Under the pieces are notes generated by a model, which searched no databases, was not told where the DNA came from, and was given only the letters and a program-made list of their open reading frames with translations. A program made the translations under genes and the position numbers. 64,000 bases of DNA from Penium margaritaceum (lineage: Eukaryota > Streptophyta > Zygnematophyceae > Desmidiales > Peniaceae): NCBI GenBank assembly GCA_023375785.1, contig SZWC01004803.1:97991-161990 (forward strand). The letters run 5' to 3'. Positions 1 to 11,545 of the stretch are shown here, in pieces; position 1 is the stretch's first letter, and every line of letters begins with the position of its first letter.

Positions 1-137
1 GATGGCATGGTTGTTGGTCATAACAGTCAAGACGACCAATGGACCATTGCCAAGGAAGTTCGGTCTAGGACTTGAACATGTATTGAGAGCCTGATAATTC
101 CAAGCAGTGGACTCTATCATACTGTATCTTTCTAACA
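1..137 (-). mobile_element. Partial gypsy-type LTR (family Z), cut by window edge
   Basis: This segment is similar to the sequences at 40080-40206 and 50750-50878: the same order of a 'ggtcataacagt' motif, a 'ggaccattgcc' motif, 'attgagag' and a final 'tatctttc...aca' before satellite begins. Read on the minus strand it starts TGT and corresponds to the 5' end of LTR family Z, whose plus-strand copy at 32818 follows a gypsy integrase remnant and a purine tract. The rest of the copy lies outside the window. Confidence 0.55.
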
Positions 138-1112
138 TGGAAATCCTCCAGTTCTCCTTGGCTTGTTCCAATTGTCTTGGCCTTGCTCCATATGTCTTGG
201 CCTTGCTCCAGCTGTCTTAGCCTTGCTCCAGTTTTCTTGGGCTTGCTCCATATGTCTTGGGCTTGCTCCAGCTGTCATCGCTTTGCTCCATCTTTCTTGG
301 CCTTGCTCCAACTGTTTGGGCTTGCTCCAATTGTCTTGAGCTTGCTCCAGTTGTCTTGTGCTTGCTCTAGTTGCCTTGGGCTTGCTCCAGATGTCTTGGG
401 CTTGCTCCAGTTGTCTTGGGCGTGCTCAAGTTGTCTTTGCATTGCTACAGTTTTCTTGGGCTTGCTGCAATTGACTCGGGCTTGCTGGAGTTGTCTCAGT
501 CTTGCTTCAGTTCTCTTGGCCTTGCTCGAGTTGTCTTGGGCTTGCTTCAAGTGTCTTGACCTTGCTCCAGTTTTCTTGGCCTTGCTCAAGATGCCTTGGT
601 CTTGCTCCAGTTGTCATGGCCTTGTTCCGATTATCTTGGGCTTGCTCCAGTTGTCTTGGGCTTGCTCCAGTTGTCTTGGGCTTGCTCTAGTTGTCTTGGG
701 CTTGATCCAGTTCTCTTGGGCTTGCTCCAGTTATCTTGGGCTTGCTCCCATTGTCCTGGGTTTGCTCCAGTTGTCTTGGCGTTGCTCTAGTTGTCTTGAG
801 CTTGCTCCGAATGGCTTGGCCTTGCTCCAGTTGTCTTGATCTTACCAGATTTGTCTTGGACTTGCTCCAGTTTTGTTGGCCTTACACCATTTTTCTTGGG
901 CTTGCTCTAGTTTTCTTGGGAATGCGCGATCTGTCTTGGCCTTGATCCAGTTGCCTTGGTCTTGCTCAAGAGATCTTGGGCTTGATCCAATGGTCTTGGG
1001 CTCGTTCCAATTGCCTTGGGCATCCTTTTGTTGTCTTGGGCTTGCTCCAGGTATCCTTGACTTGCTCCAATCGTCTTGGGCTTGCACCAGTTGTCTTAAC
1101 CTTGCTCCTATT
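138..1112. repeat. 20-bp satellite array, block 1
   Basis: About 49 degenerate copies of the 20-bp unit CTTGGGCTTGCTCCAGTTGT in head-to-tail order. Common variants replace GGGCTTG by GGCCTTG and CAGTTGT by CAGTTTT. The ORF at 177-839 and its overlapping frames are products of the repeat: three units make 60 nt, so all frames read a rotated 20-residue peptide (LGLAPVVLGLLQLSWACSSC). The block ends where copia A inserted; the array resumes at 7470. Confidence 0.97.
1108..1112. repeat. Target site duplication of copia A, left copy
   Basis: CTATT directly before the 5' LTR; the identical word follows the 3' LTR at 7470-7474. Both belong to a satellite unit. Confidence 0.9.
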
Positions 1113-2088
1113 TGTTTTAAAATAGCCCCTCCGCATGCCCAAGTGCGGCGCCGGGAGGCGCCGACGGGCCTTCAGAAAGTGGACACTCCGTGCCGGCGGA
1201 TCTGGCGACTCGTGGATAGCTCGGATCATCAAATGGAGGATTGTCCCGTAAAGTTGACAAGTTGCTGAATCCGATGGAAGTTGTTTCACCGGAATCGGAC
1301 AAGTATCGAGGGAGAACTGATTTTCCAAAGTTGAGGTATGTGCAGCGGCTCTGGGAGCCAGCTGCGACTCGAAATCCAGTGGATAATCGACTGGACCGAG
1401 TAACAAAAATACCATCTGGAGAAATTGCTCCGATGGGCCTGCTCAGGCGTCCGGTGGATGATCCACCTGATCCGGCGGATCATCCACCGGATCCAGTAGT
1501 GCAGGTTGTTACTGAGGGACAGCCAAAAACCTGGCTCGACGTCCGAAACTCAGTAGTACATTTTGTTACTCCGGGACTTCGTAAAAATTCTGAATGCAGG
1601 TCCGCGGACAGGTTTCGAACCTCGTCACACCCCATCACCAAACGCGACCCAAAAGAGGAGAGGATGTATGGAAACAGTACAGGGGAACCCCACACCATGT
1701 GCAATGGGATCTCCGCCTTGGGGAAGGTGCTTCGCATGTGAAAGAAGGCACCACGGCGAGTGGCGGCATCAGGCTTCTGTGGTGGGTGAGACCTGCGCTT
1801 TGGTAAACATACCTCTGGCTATGCTTGGCGGAATTGCACGCGGTTTGGTGCCTTGGAAAGCTCATGACTAGCCCTATAAATGATGTGATCATGTCTATGC
1901 TAAAAAAACTAATTCAAAATCGCGTTATTCCCTTTGCAAAAGTGACTGTGTCTAATTGCCTGGTCACATAGCGTGAGGCGACCAGAAAGTTCACACTCAG
2001 ACTCAAATTTGCCCAAAACAGGAAGACGTGAACCACTAGAGGCGATCAGACAAACTTCAGGAATGCATCACACGGATCCATCCTGACA
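1113..2088 (+). repeat. 5' LTR of copia A
   Basis: 976 bp, starting TGTTTTAAAATAG and ending CATCCTGACA, colinear with 6493-7469 with many substitutions and small indels, so the insertion is old. A TATA-like CCTATAAATG sits at 1873-1882. A perfect 14-bp inverted repeat with a 12-nt loop lies at 1451-1490, and GGCGCC-GGGA-GGCGCC lies near 1148. Both occur in transcribed or near-promoter parts of the LTR. Confidence 0.95.
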
Positions 2089-2092
2089 AAGA

Positions 2093-2105
2093 GTTATGGG
2101 CCCAC
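2093..2105 (+). promoter_or_regulatory. Primer-binding site of copia A, half-tRNA type
   Basis: GTTATGGGCCCAC, four bases after the LTR. It is complementary to the anticodon arm of eukaryotic initiator tRNA-Met (GUGGGCCCAUAAC), not to the tRNA 3' end. Drosophila copia is the classic case of this internal priming. The same motif follows the LTR of copia E (57731) and, with one mismatch, of copia B (14348). Confidence 0.85.
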
Positions 2106-2264
2106 AAGTCTGAACGCCTCCAACGTTCACGTCTTCCGCAACGCACGGGATCGCCATCGCGGACGTTGCCGTGAAGTTGTGAAAACCCATCGGAGTAGCA
2201 GCTGCGCACATGGTGCAGAGGGAGACGCAACCCATGTAGAAGTGTGCGGGTGGCCTGGGATTTG

Positions 2265-4768
2265 GGCTATGGAGGTGGCAGTTTGAGGTGCGGCTCTCGC
2301 ATAAGGGGCTGCTGGATGTCATGTTGGGAAAGGAGGTACTCGTAGAGGTGACTGCTGAGGACGCGGAGAAGTAGGCCTTCAAAAAGAAGAACACGGAGGC
2401 GCTCATGCTGCTGGTGTCCAAGACAGCCGAGTCGCAGTGGGGCTACTTCCAAGGCTGCAAGCTGGTAGTCGAAGCTTGGCAAAAGCTCTGCGCCATCCAC
2501 CAATCCAAGTCACTCGCGAACAAAATCTTTGCGATGAAGCGGCTCCTTACGGTGAGATTCGAGGAGGGAGATGATGTCATCTCCACCATTCAGCAGATTG
2601 AGTCGCTCGCCTCGCAATGCAACGACGTGGGGTGGAAGATCGACACGTAGCAGCAGGTGATGGCCCTCCTCATGGCCATACCTGACAGTTGGGATCCACT
2701 CATCACCATCCTTAGAGGATGGTCGGAGGACAAGCTCACCAATGACGCGGTCGCAGAGTACATCCGCAACAAGGTGCAACGACGGAGCTGAGGGGAGTCC
2801 TCGTCTTCCTCATCGGCCCTTGTCACCAAAACACGTGGTGGTAGCAACGAGGGCCAAGGAAGTGGTGGAAAGGGCGGCGGCAAGAAGGGCACCAAGAAAG
2901 GTGCGTGCCGCAACTGCGGCAAGGAGGGCCATTGTGCTCGTGAGTGCCCGGAGGAGGCGAAGACCGGCGGCAAAAATAGCGAGGGCATGTCACTCCTCAA
3001 TGGCAACAAGAACCACTTCCTCAAGAAGGCCAACATGCAGTGCCTGGATTCCGTAGTCGAGGAGCACACCCAAGTTGAGAAGGTGGGGTTCGTCACCTAC
3101 GAGAATTCCTCCAAGTCAATGGTAGTCACGAACGACAAAGTTGAGCCGGCGGCCGGCCAAGGCGACGTGGAGGTGGAAGTTTTGGTGGGCGATAAGAAAG
3201 ACCTGTGCGCAATCCGTGATGTGCAGCACGTCCCCGTCCTGGCTGACATTTTGAGTGTCAGCCACTTGACGGACAAGGGGTATGAGGTGCTCTTCCGTAG
3301 GAAAGGCGCTGTGGTGCGCATTGTCGGCAACGGCGAAGTCTTGCTGGAGGCGAAGTGTGAGGGCGGTCTCTACATCGTGGAGACCAAGGTGGTCCCCAAG
3401 GCATCGGACCCAGCGGAATCGTTGGAGCGCGTCGTCAACATGGCCAAGGGAGGAAGCGCTGATCTGGAGCTCTGGCACCGACGGTTGGGGCATTCGACGC
3501 CCGCAACCATTAAGGAGATGGCAAAGTGCGACATGGTGCGAGGCCTCGTCATCGACGGTGCAGATGCCGCAGCGCACAAAAAGTACGAGCCTTGCATTTT
3601 GGGCAAGGCGCGGTGCAAGTCGTTCAACGAGAACGAGGCTTGCACAAAGGACCTGCTGGAGGGCATGCACAGCGATGTGTGCGCACCATTCAAAACGCCG
3701 TCAAACACTGGCTTGAGATACTTCATCACCTTCATTCACAACTGCAGCAGAAAACTCTACGTGTACTTCATGAAGCGGAGAGGCGAGGTCCTAGAGTGAC
3801 TGAAGGAGTACGTCGCATCAGTGGAGAGGAAGACTGGCCGGAAGCTCAGAGCGCTATGCAGCGACAATGGCGGAGAGTACGTGGGCTGTAGCGGGTGGAT
3901 GAAGCAGCAGGGCATCAAGTGGGAACCCACTACGCCGTACTCGCTACAATCCAATGGAGTGACGGTGCGGGCGAACAAGACACTGGACAACATGGTGCGG
4001 ACCATGCTTGTGGATGTGGAGTTGTCGCGAGTGTTCTAGATAGAGGCTGGGCGTACAGCGAGCTACACCATCAACCTCACCCCAACAACGGTAGTCAAGG
4101 GTAAGGGCGGCCGGAAGACACCATAGGAGGTTTGGAGCAGGTGCAAGCCAAACGTGGCGCACCTGAAAGTGTTCGGGTGCAAGATGCACGCGATGGTGCA
4201 GGTGGTGGAACGACGCGATAGCAAGCTGGAACTGCGGGCTAAGGCATGCTTCTTTCTCAGCTATAAGAGCACGCAAAAGGCGTATCGGCTCTGGGATCCA
4301 CGCAATTAAGAGATCATCCGCAGCCGTGATGTCGAGTTTGAAGAGCAGGAGAGATTCAGTAGCAGGAGCAACGACATGAGCATCGGGAAGACTCCAAAAC
4401 AGGGGGAGTGGTTCCAGCTCCTTGACTACAAGGAGCCGGCGGACGCAGAGGTCGCTGATGCGGCGTTGAAGTACGGCGGTGCAGCAGGTGTAGTAGCCAA
4501 CGCGGAGGACTCCGGCGACAATTCAGCTGGGCTGGAGATCCGGCTGAATGATCCGTTGAAGGAGGCACTGCGGGTGCCGAAGCGTGCACTTCCGGTGGAG
4601 TTCACGTCGGGGGTCGGAGGAAAATCCTCCGGACGCACCGTCCGTCCGGTTGATGGATCAACAGAGTGGGAGAGATCCTCGGGGAGCCGTCCGGTCGATG
4701 ATTCACCAGAGCGAGCAAGGTCGGAAGGATTGCAGCAGAGCGATGAGACGCCACCAAAATTGCCGTAG
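2265..4768 (+). pseudogene. Copia A gag-protease-integrase remnant
   Basis: One frame carries the N-terminal part of a copia polyprotein. Gag of the UBN2 type runs from about 2265; a zinc knuckle CRNCGKEGHCAREC (CX2CX4HX4C) lies at 2906-2947. Protease follows near 3040, where the expected D-S-G triad reads D-S-V. The integrase zinc finger LWHRRLGH is near 3470, the core has its first Asp in HSDVCAPF (near 3670) and second in SDNGGEY (near 3865), but the catalytic Glu of NGVAE is replaced (NGVTV). In-frame stops occur at 2372, 2648, 2789, 3797, 4037, 4123 and 4307. A glycine/serine/acid-rich linker to RT ends at 4768, where the frame shifts. Confidence 0.93.
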
Positions 4769-4769
4769 C

Positions 4770-6449
4770 GGGAGGCAGCGGAGAGCGGGGAAGCGTTTCG
4801 ACGCAGGTACCGGTCGATGGATCGCCATGACGCGGTGCATGCTGGCTGCATCAATGGAGCCGCCGACTGTGCAAGAGGTGCTTGCGTAGCCGGACGGGGA
4901 GCAGTGGGACGCCGCCATCCAGTCGGAGTTGGCGTCCATTGCTTAAAACGACACGTGGCAGCTGGTTGACAGGCCAAAAGACGCCAAGGTCATCGGCTCC
5001 ATGTGGGTCTTCAAGACCAGATTCACAAAGGAAGGTGTGGTTGACAAGTTCAAGGCGCGGCTCGTGGCCAAGGGGTACGCACAGTGTATGGACGAGCACT
5101 ACAATGAGACGTTCGCCCCTGTCGCCAAGTTTGCAAGCATCCGGGCGATCCTTGCGGTGGTGGCCGCGAAGGACATGGAGCTCCACCAGATGGACGTAAA
5201 GATGGCCTTCCTAAAGGACATCATTGGCAAGGAAATCTACGTAGAGGTGCCAGAGGGGGTGGAGGCGCCAAAGGGCAAGGTGTGCAAGCTGCGGAAGTCC
5301 TTCTACGGGCTAAAACAATCGCTCCAATGCTGGTACCAACAGATGGACAGCTTTATGGCACAACTTGGCTTCAAGCGTTGTGAGTCCGATCACAGCGTGT
5401 ACGTGCGGCGCACCTAGAAGCTCCATCAGATTGTCGCACTCTACGTGGACGATCTGATCTTGTGCTCCTCAGACCTGCTGAGCTTACAGCAGCTGAAAGA
5501 GTAGCTGAGCAACAGGTTCTAGATGTCGGACATGGAGGAGCTGGAGTTGTACCTTGGGGTGAGCATTACACGGAACCAAAGGGCGTGTACGCTTGAGCTG
5601 GGACAGGCCAAATATGTGGCTGAGGTGCTGAAACGATACAGCATGGAGGACTCCAAACCAGTGTGCAGTCAATTCTCCACGACCTGTGAACTGAGTGCGG
5701 CAATGGCGCCGCAAACAAAAGAAAAGCGGGAGGATATGGCAGGGGTGCCCTACCAATCGGTGGTGGGTAGCCTCATGTACGCGATGGTGGCGATTCGACT
5801 GGACCTGGCCTACGCGGTGGGCCACGAGAGCAGGTTCGTGGCCAAGCCAGGGCCACTACTCTAGCAGGCGGTCAAGCGCATCCTCTGCTACCTGCAGGCA
5901 ATGCAGCACGCGCGCTTGAGGTTCGACGGCAAGGGGCAGGCGGACCCCTTGCGTCTAGTCTGCTAAACGGATGCAGACTACGCTGGAGATGTGGACAAGC
6001 GGACGTCCACATCCGGCTACGTGTTCTTCCTCGCTGGTGCAGCAATCTTGTGGTGCAATAGGAAGCAGGACTGCATGGCCACCTCCACAGTGGAAGCTGA
6101 GTACATCGCGCTGGCAGAGGCGGTCAAGGAGGCGGTGTGGCTCTGCAGGTTGCTTTGGGAGCTGGGCGTGCCGCAGCTGGAGCCTACGGTGGTGTAAGAG
6201 GACAACAATGGCTCCATCTTGCTGACCAACAACTCGACGTAGCACATGAGGACGAAGCACATCGAGGTGCATCATTACGCATGGGACATGGTCGAGAAGG
6301 GGCAGGTGGTGCTGCAGCACTGCAGCACGCACAACATGCTTGCGGATTGCTTGACCAAAGCGCAACCCACGGACTTGCACGCGATGAGCGTGGCTGTACG
6401 TGAGATGACTAGCTATGATGGGCTGAAGGGCGCAACGGAAGATAAGTGA
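4770..6449 (+). pseudogene. Copia A reverse transcriptase-RNase H remnant
   Basis: This continues the polyprotein in another frame after a frameshift near 4768. RT motifs are clear: WVFKTRFTKEG near 5005, HQMDVKMAFL near 5185, FYGLKQS near 5300, and the polymerase motif YVDD near 5440. RNase H follows with TDADYAGD near 5967 and STVEAEYIAL near 6090, ending with the conserved MLADCLTKA near 6340 and a TGA at 6447. Stops at 4887, 4944, 5415, 5502, 5520, 5862, 5964, 6195 and 6240 break it. Compared with copia B and E, five TAG codons of this element stand at Gln positions and two at Trp positions. Confidence 0.94.
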
Positions 6450-6479
6450 GAGAAAGCAAGAGCAGCGGGCATGGCAGGT

Positions 6480-6492
6480 GTAAGGGGGAGAG
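6480..6492 (+). promoter_or_regulatory. Polypurine tract of copia A
   Basis: GTAAGGGGGAGAG directly abuts the 3' LTR. The same core, GCAAGGGGGAGA, precedes the 3' LTRs of copia B and C, and GCAAGGGAGAGA precedes that of E. Confidence 0.88.
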
Positions 6493-7469
6493 TGTTGAAA
6501 ATTTTCCCCTCCGCATGCCCAAGTGCGGCCCCGGGAGGCACCGACGAGTTGTCAGAATGTAGAGACTCTGCACCGGAGGATCTGACGACTTGTGGATTGC
6601 TCGGATTCTAAAATGCAAGATTGCCCCGTAAAGTTGACAAGTTGCTGAATCTAGTGAAAGTTTTTTCACCGGAATCGGACAAGTATCCAGGGAGATATGG
6701 CCTTCCAAACTTGGGGTATGCGTTGCGGCTCTGGGAGCCGGCTGCAACTCGAAATCCGGTGGATAATTGACCGGGCCGAGTAACAAAAACACCATCTGGA
6801 GAAATTGCTTCGATAGGCCTGCCGAGACGTCCGGTGGATGATCCACCTAATCTGGCGTATCATCCACCGGTTCCAGTAGTACAGGTTGTTACTGAGGGAC
6901 TTCGCCAAAAATCTGGTTCGACGTCGGAAACTCAATAATACATTTTGTTACTCGTGGACTTGGTCAAAATTCTGACTGCAGGTCCGCGGACAAGTTTCGA
7001 ACCTCGCCACATCCCATCACCAAACGCAACCCAAAAGACGAGAGGATGTGTGGAAACAGTACAGGGGACTTCCACACCATGTGCAATGGGATCTGCGCCT
7101 TGGGAAAGGCGCTTCGCACATGAAAGAAGGCGCCACGGCAAGTGGCGGCGTCAGGCTTCTGTGGTGGGTGAGACCTGTGCTTTGGCAAACGTAACTTTGG
7201 CTACGCTTGGCCAAACTGCAAGCGGTTTGGTGCGTTGGAAAGCTCATGACTTGCCCTATAAGTGTTGTGATCATGTCCATGCTCAAAAACTAATGCAAAA
7301 TCTCGTTAATGCCTTCGCAAAAGTGACTGTCTCTAATTGCCAGCTCACATAGCGTGAGGCGACCAGAAAGCTCACGCTCAGTCTTAGATTCGTCCAAAAC
7401 AGGAAGACGTGAACCAATAGAGGCGATCAAACAAACGACCGGACCGCATCACATGGATCCATCCTGACA
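6493..7469 (+). repeat. 3' LTR of copia A
   Basis: 977 bp, TGTTGAAAATTTTCCCC to ATCCTGACA, partner of 1113-2088. The TATA region reads CCTATAAGTG (7255-7264). The long inverted repeat of the 5' LTR is present with a mismatch at about 6831-6870. CTATT follows as the right target duplication. Confidence 0.95.
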
Positions 7470-8919
7470 CTATTGTCTTGGGCTTACTCTAGTTGTCTCG
7501 GGCATGCTCTAGTTGTCTTGGGCTTCATCAATTTGTCTTCGGCTTGCTCCATTTTTCTCGGGCTTGCTCCAACTCTCTTAGGCTTGCTCCATTTTTCTTG
7601 GGCTTGCTGCAATCTTCTCGGGCATACTCTTGTTGACTTGGCCTTTCTCCTGTTGTCTTTGTCTTGCTCTAGTTCTCTTGGGCTCACTCCAGTTGTCTTG
7701 GGCTTGCTCCAGCTTTCTTGGCCTTGCTCCAATTGTCTAGGCCTTGCTCCTGTTGTCTTGGACTTGCTCTAGTTTTCTTAGGATTGCTCTAGCTGTCTTG
7801 GGCTTGCTCCAGTTGTCTTGGCCTGAATTCAGTTGTTTTGAGTTTGCTTCAGTTTTCTTGGGCTTGTTTCAGTTGTCTTGGGCTTCCTCCAATTATCTCG
7901 GCCCTTGCTCCAATTGTCTTGGTTGTGCTCCAGTTGTCTTGGTCTTGCTTCAGTTGTCTTTGGCTTGGTCCATTTGTCTTTGCCTTGCTCCAGTTGTCTT
8001 GCGCTTGATTCAGTTATCTTGGGCTTGCTCCAGTTGTCTTGGGTTTGCTCTAGCTGTCTTGGGCTTACCGTAGTTGTCTTGGGCTTGCTGTAGTTATCTC
8101 AGCCTTGCTCCACTTGTCTTGGGCTTGCTAAAATTGTATTTGGTTTGCTCTAGTTGTCCTGGCCTTGCTCCAGTTGTTTTGATTTTGCGCGAGTTGCATT
8201 AGGTTTGCTCCAGTTGTCTTGGATTTGCTCAAGTTGTCTTTGGCTTACTCATGTTGTCTTGAGCTTGCTATCATTGTCTTGGCCTTGCTCCAGTTTTCAA
8301 GGGCTGTATCCTGTTGTATCGGGCTTGCTCCAGTTGTGTTGGGCTTGATCTAGTTGTCTTAATCTTGCTCAAGTTTTCTTGACCTTTCTCCTTTTTTCTT
8401 GGGCTCGCTCCAGTTGTGTTGGGATTTCTCCAGCTGTCTTGGGCTTGCTCCTGTTGTCTTGGGCTTGCCCCAGGTGTCTTGACCCTTTTCCAATTGTCTA
8501 GGACGTGCTCCAGTTGTCCTTGGCTTGCTCCACTTGTCGTTGCCTCGCTTCAGTTGTCTTGGATGTGCTCCAGTTTTCTTGGTGTTGCTCCAGCTGTCTT
8601 GGGCCTTCTCTGGCTGTTTTGGGCATGCTCCAGTTGTCTTGGGCTTGATCCAATTCTCTTGGGCTTGCTTTTATCATCTTGGGCTTGCTCCAATTATCTT
8701 GGGCTTGCTCCTGATGTCTTGGGATTGCTCTAGTTTTCTTGGACTTTCTCGAGCTCTCTTTGTCTTGCTCGAGTTTTCTTGGGCTTGGTCCAGTTGTCCT
8801 TAGCTTTCTCTAGTTGTTTTGGCCTTGCTCCATTTGTCTTGGGCTTGCTCCAATTGTCTTGACCTTCTGTAGTTGTTTTTGGCTTGGTGCAGTTGTCTTG
8901 GTCTTGCTATCGTTATTTT
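7470..8919. repeat. 20-bp satellite array, block 2
   Basis: About 72 units in the same orientation and phase as block 1, split from it only by copia A. Unit spacing is mostly exactly 20 bp, with occasional single-base indels (for example near 7907). ORFs at 7473-7772, 8416-8733 and others here are repeat translations, not genes. Confidence 0.97.
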
Positions 8920-9880
8920 TGTCAGAAAGTGGGGTGGAGTGCCAACGTGGCCTGACTAGTCTTAGATGCTCAAGGCTTTTTTTGTGTGGGTTCTGAGTGT
9001 AATCGTGAGCTTTCTGGTTGCCTCATGCTATGTTTCTTGGGATTTGAGACATTCATTTTGGCAAAGGGAAGAACGCGATTTTTCATTTTTTTAACATGGA
9101 TATGATCTAAGCATTTGTAGGGCTAGTCATGAGCTCTCCAATGCACCTAACTGTTTGTGATTTGGATCACTGTAGCTCCCAATACTTCAGCTGAAGCACA
9201 TCACCCCCAACCAGCCTCTCTGTTGGCGGCGTGCACCACGTCGCCCGCCGAGGCGCCTTCACACATCAAGGACCCATCACAATGCCATTCAGGAGGCGTA
9301 GATATCCCTACGTGTAGTGGCGGTGCCCCTTGTGCCTTTGGGGTCTGTTTCGATGAGTTAATCATCGTGTTTTCTGATGGGGATTGATGTGGTTCGAAAC
9401 CAGTCCGCGGACCTGCAATTGGAATTTTGACTAAGTCCTGGAGGAACAAATTGTACTATTGAGTTCCGGACTTCGAGCCAGGGTTTTGGCTAAGTCCCCC
9501 AGTAACAAAAGTGCACTATTGAAATCCGGCGGATCATCCACCGGACGCCTCGGGAGTCCTTCTGGAGCAAAATCCCCAGATGGTATTTTGTTACTCGTTT
9601 CAATCAATAATTCATCGCCAATGGAACAGTGGCCAGCTCCCAGAGCCTCTGCGCATACTCGACCTTTGGAAGCTCATATCTCCCTCGTTACTTGTCCGAT
9701 TCCGGTAAAACAACTTCCACCAGATTCAAGGACTCCTCAAATTTTAGGAGAAATCCTCCATTTTAGAATCAAAGCAATCCTCAAGTCACAGATCCAACGA
9801 CGAGGAATTTCCACTCTCTGGCGGCTCGTCGGCGCCTCCCGGTGCCGTACTTGGGCATGTAACGGGGCAAATCTTCAACA
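8920..9880 (-). repeat. 3' LTR of copia B
   Basis: 961 bp; on the minus strand it begins TGTTGAAGATTTGCCCC and ends at TGACA. Its partner is 14363-15334. The TATA element seen in A reads CCTACAAATG here, so promoter function is doubtful. Small ORFs at 9157-9387 and 9459-9880 lie inside this LTR and have no protein similarity I recognise. Confidence 0.92.
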
Positions 9881-9896
9881 TTCTCCCCCTTGCACC
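9881..9896 (-). promoter_or_regulatory. Polypurine tract of copia B
   Basis: The plus strand reads TTCTCCCCCTTGCACC; its complement GGTGCAAGGGGGAGAA directly precedes the 3' LTR on the minus strand. Confidence 0.85.
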
Positions 9897-9959
9897 TGCC
9901 ATGTCCGCTGCTTGTGCTTGCTCTCACTCATCTGCCGCTACGCCCCCCAGCCCATCATA

Positions 9960-11472
9960 ACTAGTCATCACAAATCCGGCCACGCTCAATGCGTGCCGGT
10001 CCATGAGTTGCACTTTGGTAAAGCAATCCGCAAGCATGATGTGCGTGATGTTGTGCTACAACACCACCTGCCTCTTTTCAACCATGTCCCGTGTATACTG
10101 ATAACGCACATTAATATGCTCCATTCTCCTGTGTTGCGTCGGGTTGTTGGTCAGAGAGATCGAGCTGGTGTTGTCCTCATGCACCACCGAAGGCTCTTGC
10201 TGCGGCACGCCCAGCTCCCCTTGTAACTTGCTGAGCCACACTGCCTCCTTGACTGCCTCAGCCAGCGCGATGTAGTTTGCTTCCACTGTGGAGGTGGCGA
10301 GGCAGTCGTGCTTGCTGCACCACGAGACTGCTGCACCAGTGAGGAAGAACACGTAGCCGGATGTGGACTTCCGCTTGTCGACATCGCCAACGCAGTCTAC
10401 ATCCGTATAGCAGACCAGAAGCACGGGGTCCATCCGGTCCTTGCCGTCGAACCTCAAGCGCCCATGCCGTGTTGCTTGTAGGTAGCAGAGGATGCCCTCG
10501 ACCGCCTGCCAGTGTACTGGCCCTGGATGGGCCACATACCTGCTCACTTGGCCCACCGCGTAGGCCAGGTCCTGTCGAGTCGCCACCATGGCATACATGA
10601 GGCTGCCCACCGCTGATTGGTAGGGTATCCTTGCCATATCCTCCCGCTCTTCTTTTGTTTGCGGCGCCATTATTGCACTTAGTTCACAGGTCGTGGAGAC
10701 CGGATTGCCAATTGGTTTATAGTCCTCCATGTTGTATCGCGTCAGCACCTCGGCTTTGTACTTGGCCTGTCCCAGCTCAAGGTCGCGTGCCCTCGAGTTC
10801 CGCGTGATGCTCACCCCGAGGCAATACTCCACCTCCCCCATGTATGACATCTGGAATTTGCTACTTAGCTGCTCTTTCAGCCACTGTAGGCCTTGGCAGA
10901 TCCGTCGAGCACAAAATCAGGTCATCCACATAGAGTGCAAGAATCTGATGGAGCTGTTTATCGCGCGGCACGAAGACGCTGTGATCCGTCTCACAGCTCT
11001 TGAAGCCGAGTTGTACCATAAAGCTGTCCATCTATTGGTACAAACATGTGGGCGATTGTTTTAGCCCGTACAAGGACTTCCGCAGCTTGCACACCTTGCC
11101 CTCCGGCACCTCCACCCCCTCTTGCACTTTCATGTAGATTTCTTTGTCTATAATGCTTTTGAGCAAGGCCATCTTCATGTCCATTTGGTGGAGCTCCATG
11201 TCCTTTGTGGCTGCCACCGCAAGGATCGCCCCGATACTTGTGAACTTCGTAACAGGAGTGAACGTCTCAATGTGGTGCTCGCCCTTACGTTGTGCGTATC
11301 CCCTTGCCACCAGATGCGCATTGCATTTGTCAACCACACCTTCCTTTGTGAACTTGGTCTTAAAGACCCACTTTGAGCCGATGACCTTGGCATCTTTTGG
11401 CCTGTCAACCAGCTCCCATGTGTTATTTTCCGTGATGGACGCAAGCTCTGATTTGATGGCGCCGCATCCCAT
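9960..11472 (-). pseudogene. Copia B reverse transcriptase-RNase H remnant
   Basis: Two main open stretches. At 11472-11032 lies the RT N-terminal half, with WVFKTKFTKEG, HQMDMKMALL and LYGLKQSP. A short gap near 10920-10960 encodes the YVDD region (LHQI-LALYVDD). At 10850-10056 lie the RT C-terminal connection (YQSAVGSLMYAMVATRQD) and RNase H, with YTDVDCVGD, STVEANYIAL and the NPTQHRRMEHI region. It ends with a degraded tail around 9960. RNase H acidic positions are partly altered (DADW reads DVDC). Nearest relative in the window is copia A. Confidence 0.93.
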
Positions 11473-11545
11473 TGATCCCTTTTCGGGCGTGCAAGTGCCT
11501 CTTGTACAGTAGTTGGCCTCGTTGATGCAGACAGCATAGATTGCG

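Larger units (their letters stand above)
1113..7469 (+). mobile_element. Ty1/copia retrotransposon A, full length but decayed
   Basis: A 6,357-bp element with two LTRs (1113-2088 and 6493-7469), a primer-binding site just after the 5' LTR, gag-pol remnants in copia order (gag, protease, integrase, reverse transcriptase, RNase H) and a purine tract before the 3' LTR. A perfect 5-bp target duplication, CTATT, flanks it at 1108-1112 and 7470-7474; removing the element and one copy restores a satellite unit. It shares LTR and protein sequence with copia B, which lies 1.45 kb downstream in the opposite orientation. At least sixteen in-frame stops and one frameshift make it non-autonomous. Confidence 0.96.

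Noticed and set aside
177-839. Long ORFs in the satellite blocks (up to 359 codons) as secreted Cys-rich or Lys/Gln-rich repeat proteins
   Set aside because: They occur in all frames of both strands with the same 20-residue period, lack consistent starts and are broken by single-base indels. They follow from a 20-bp unit without stop codons.
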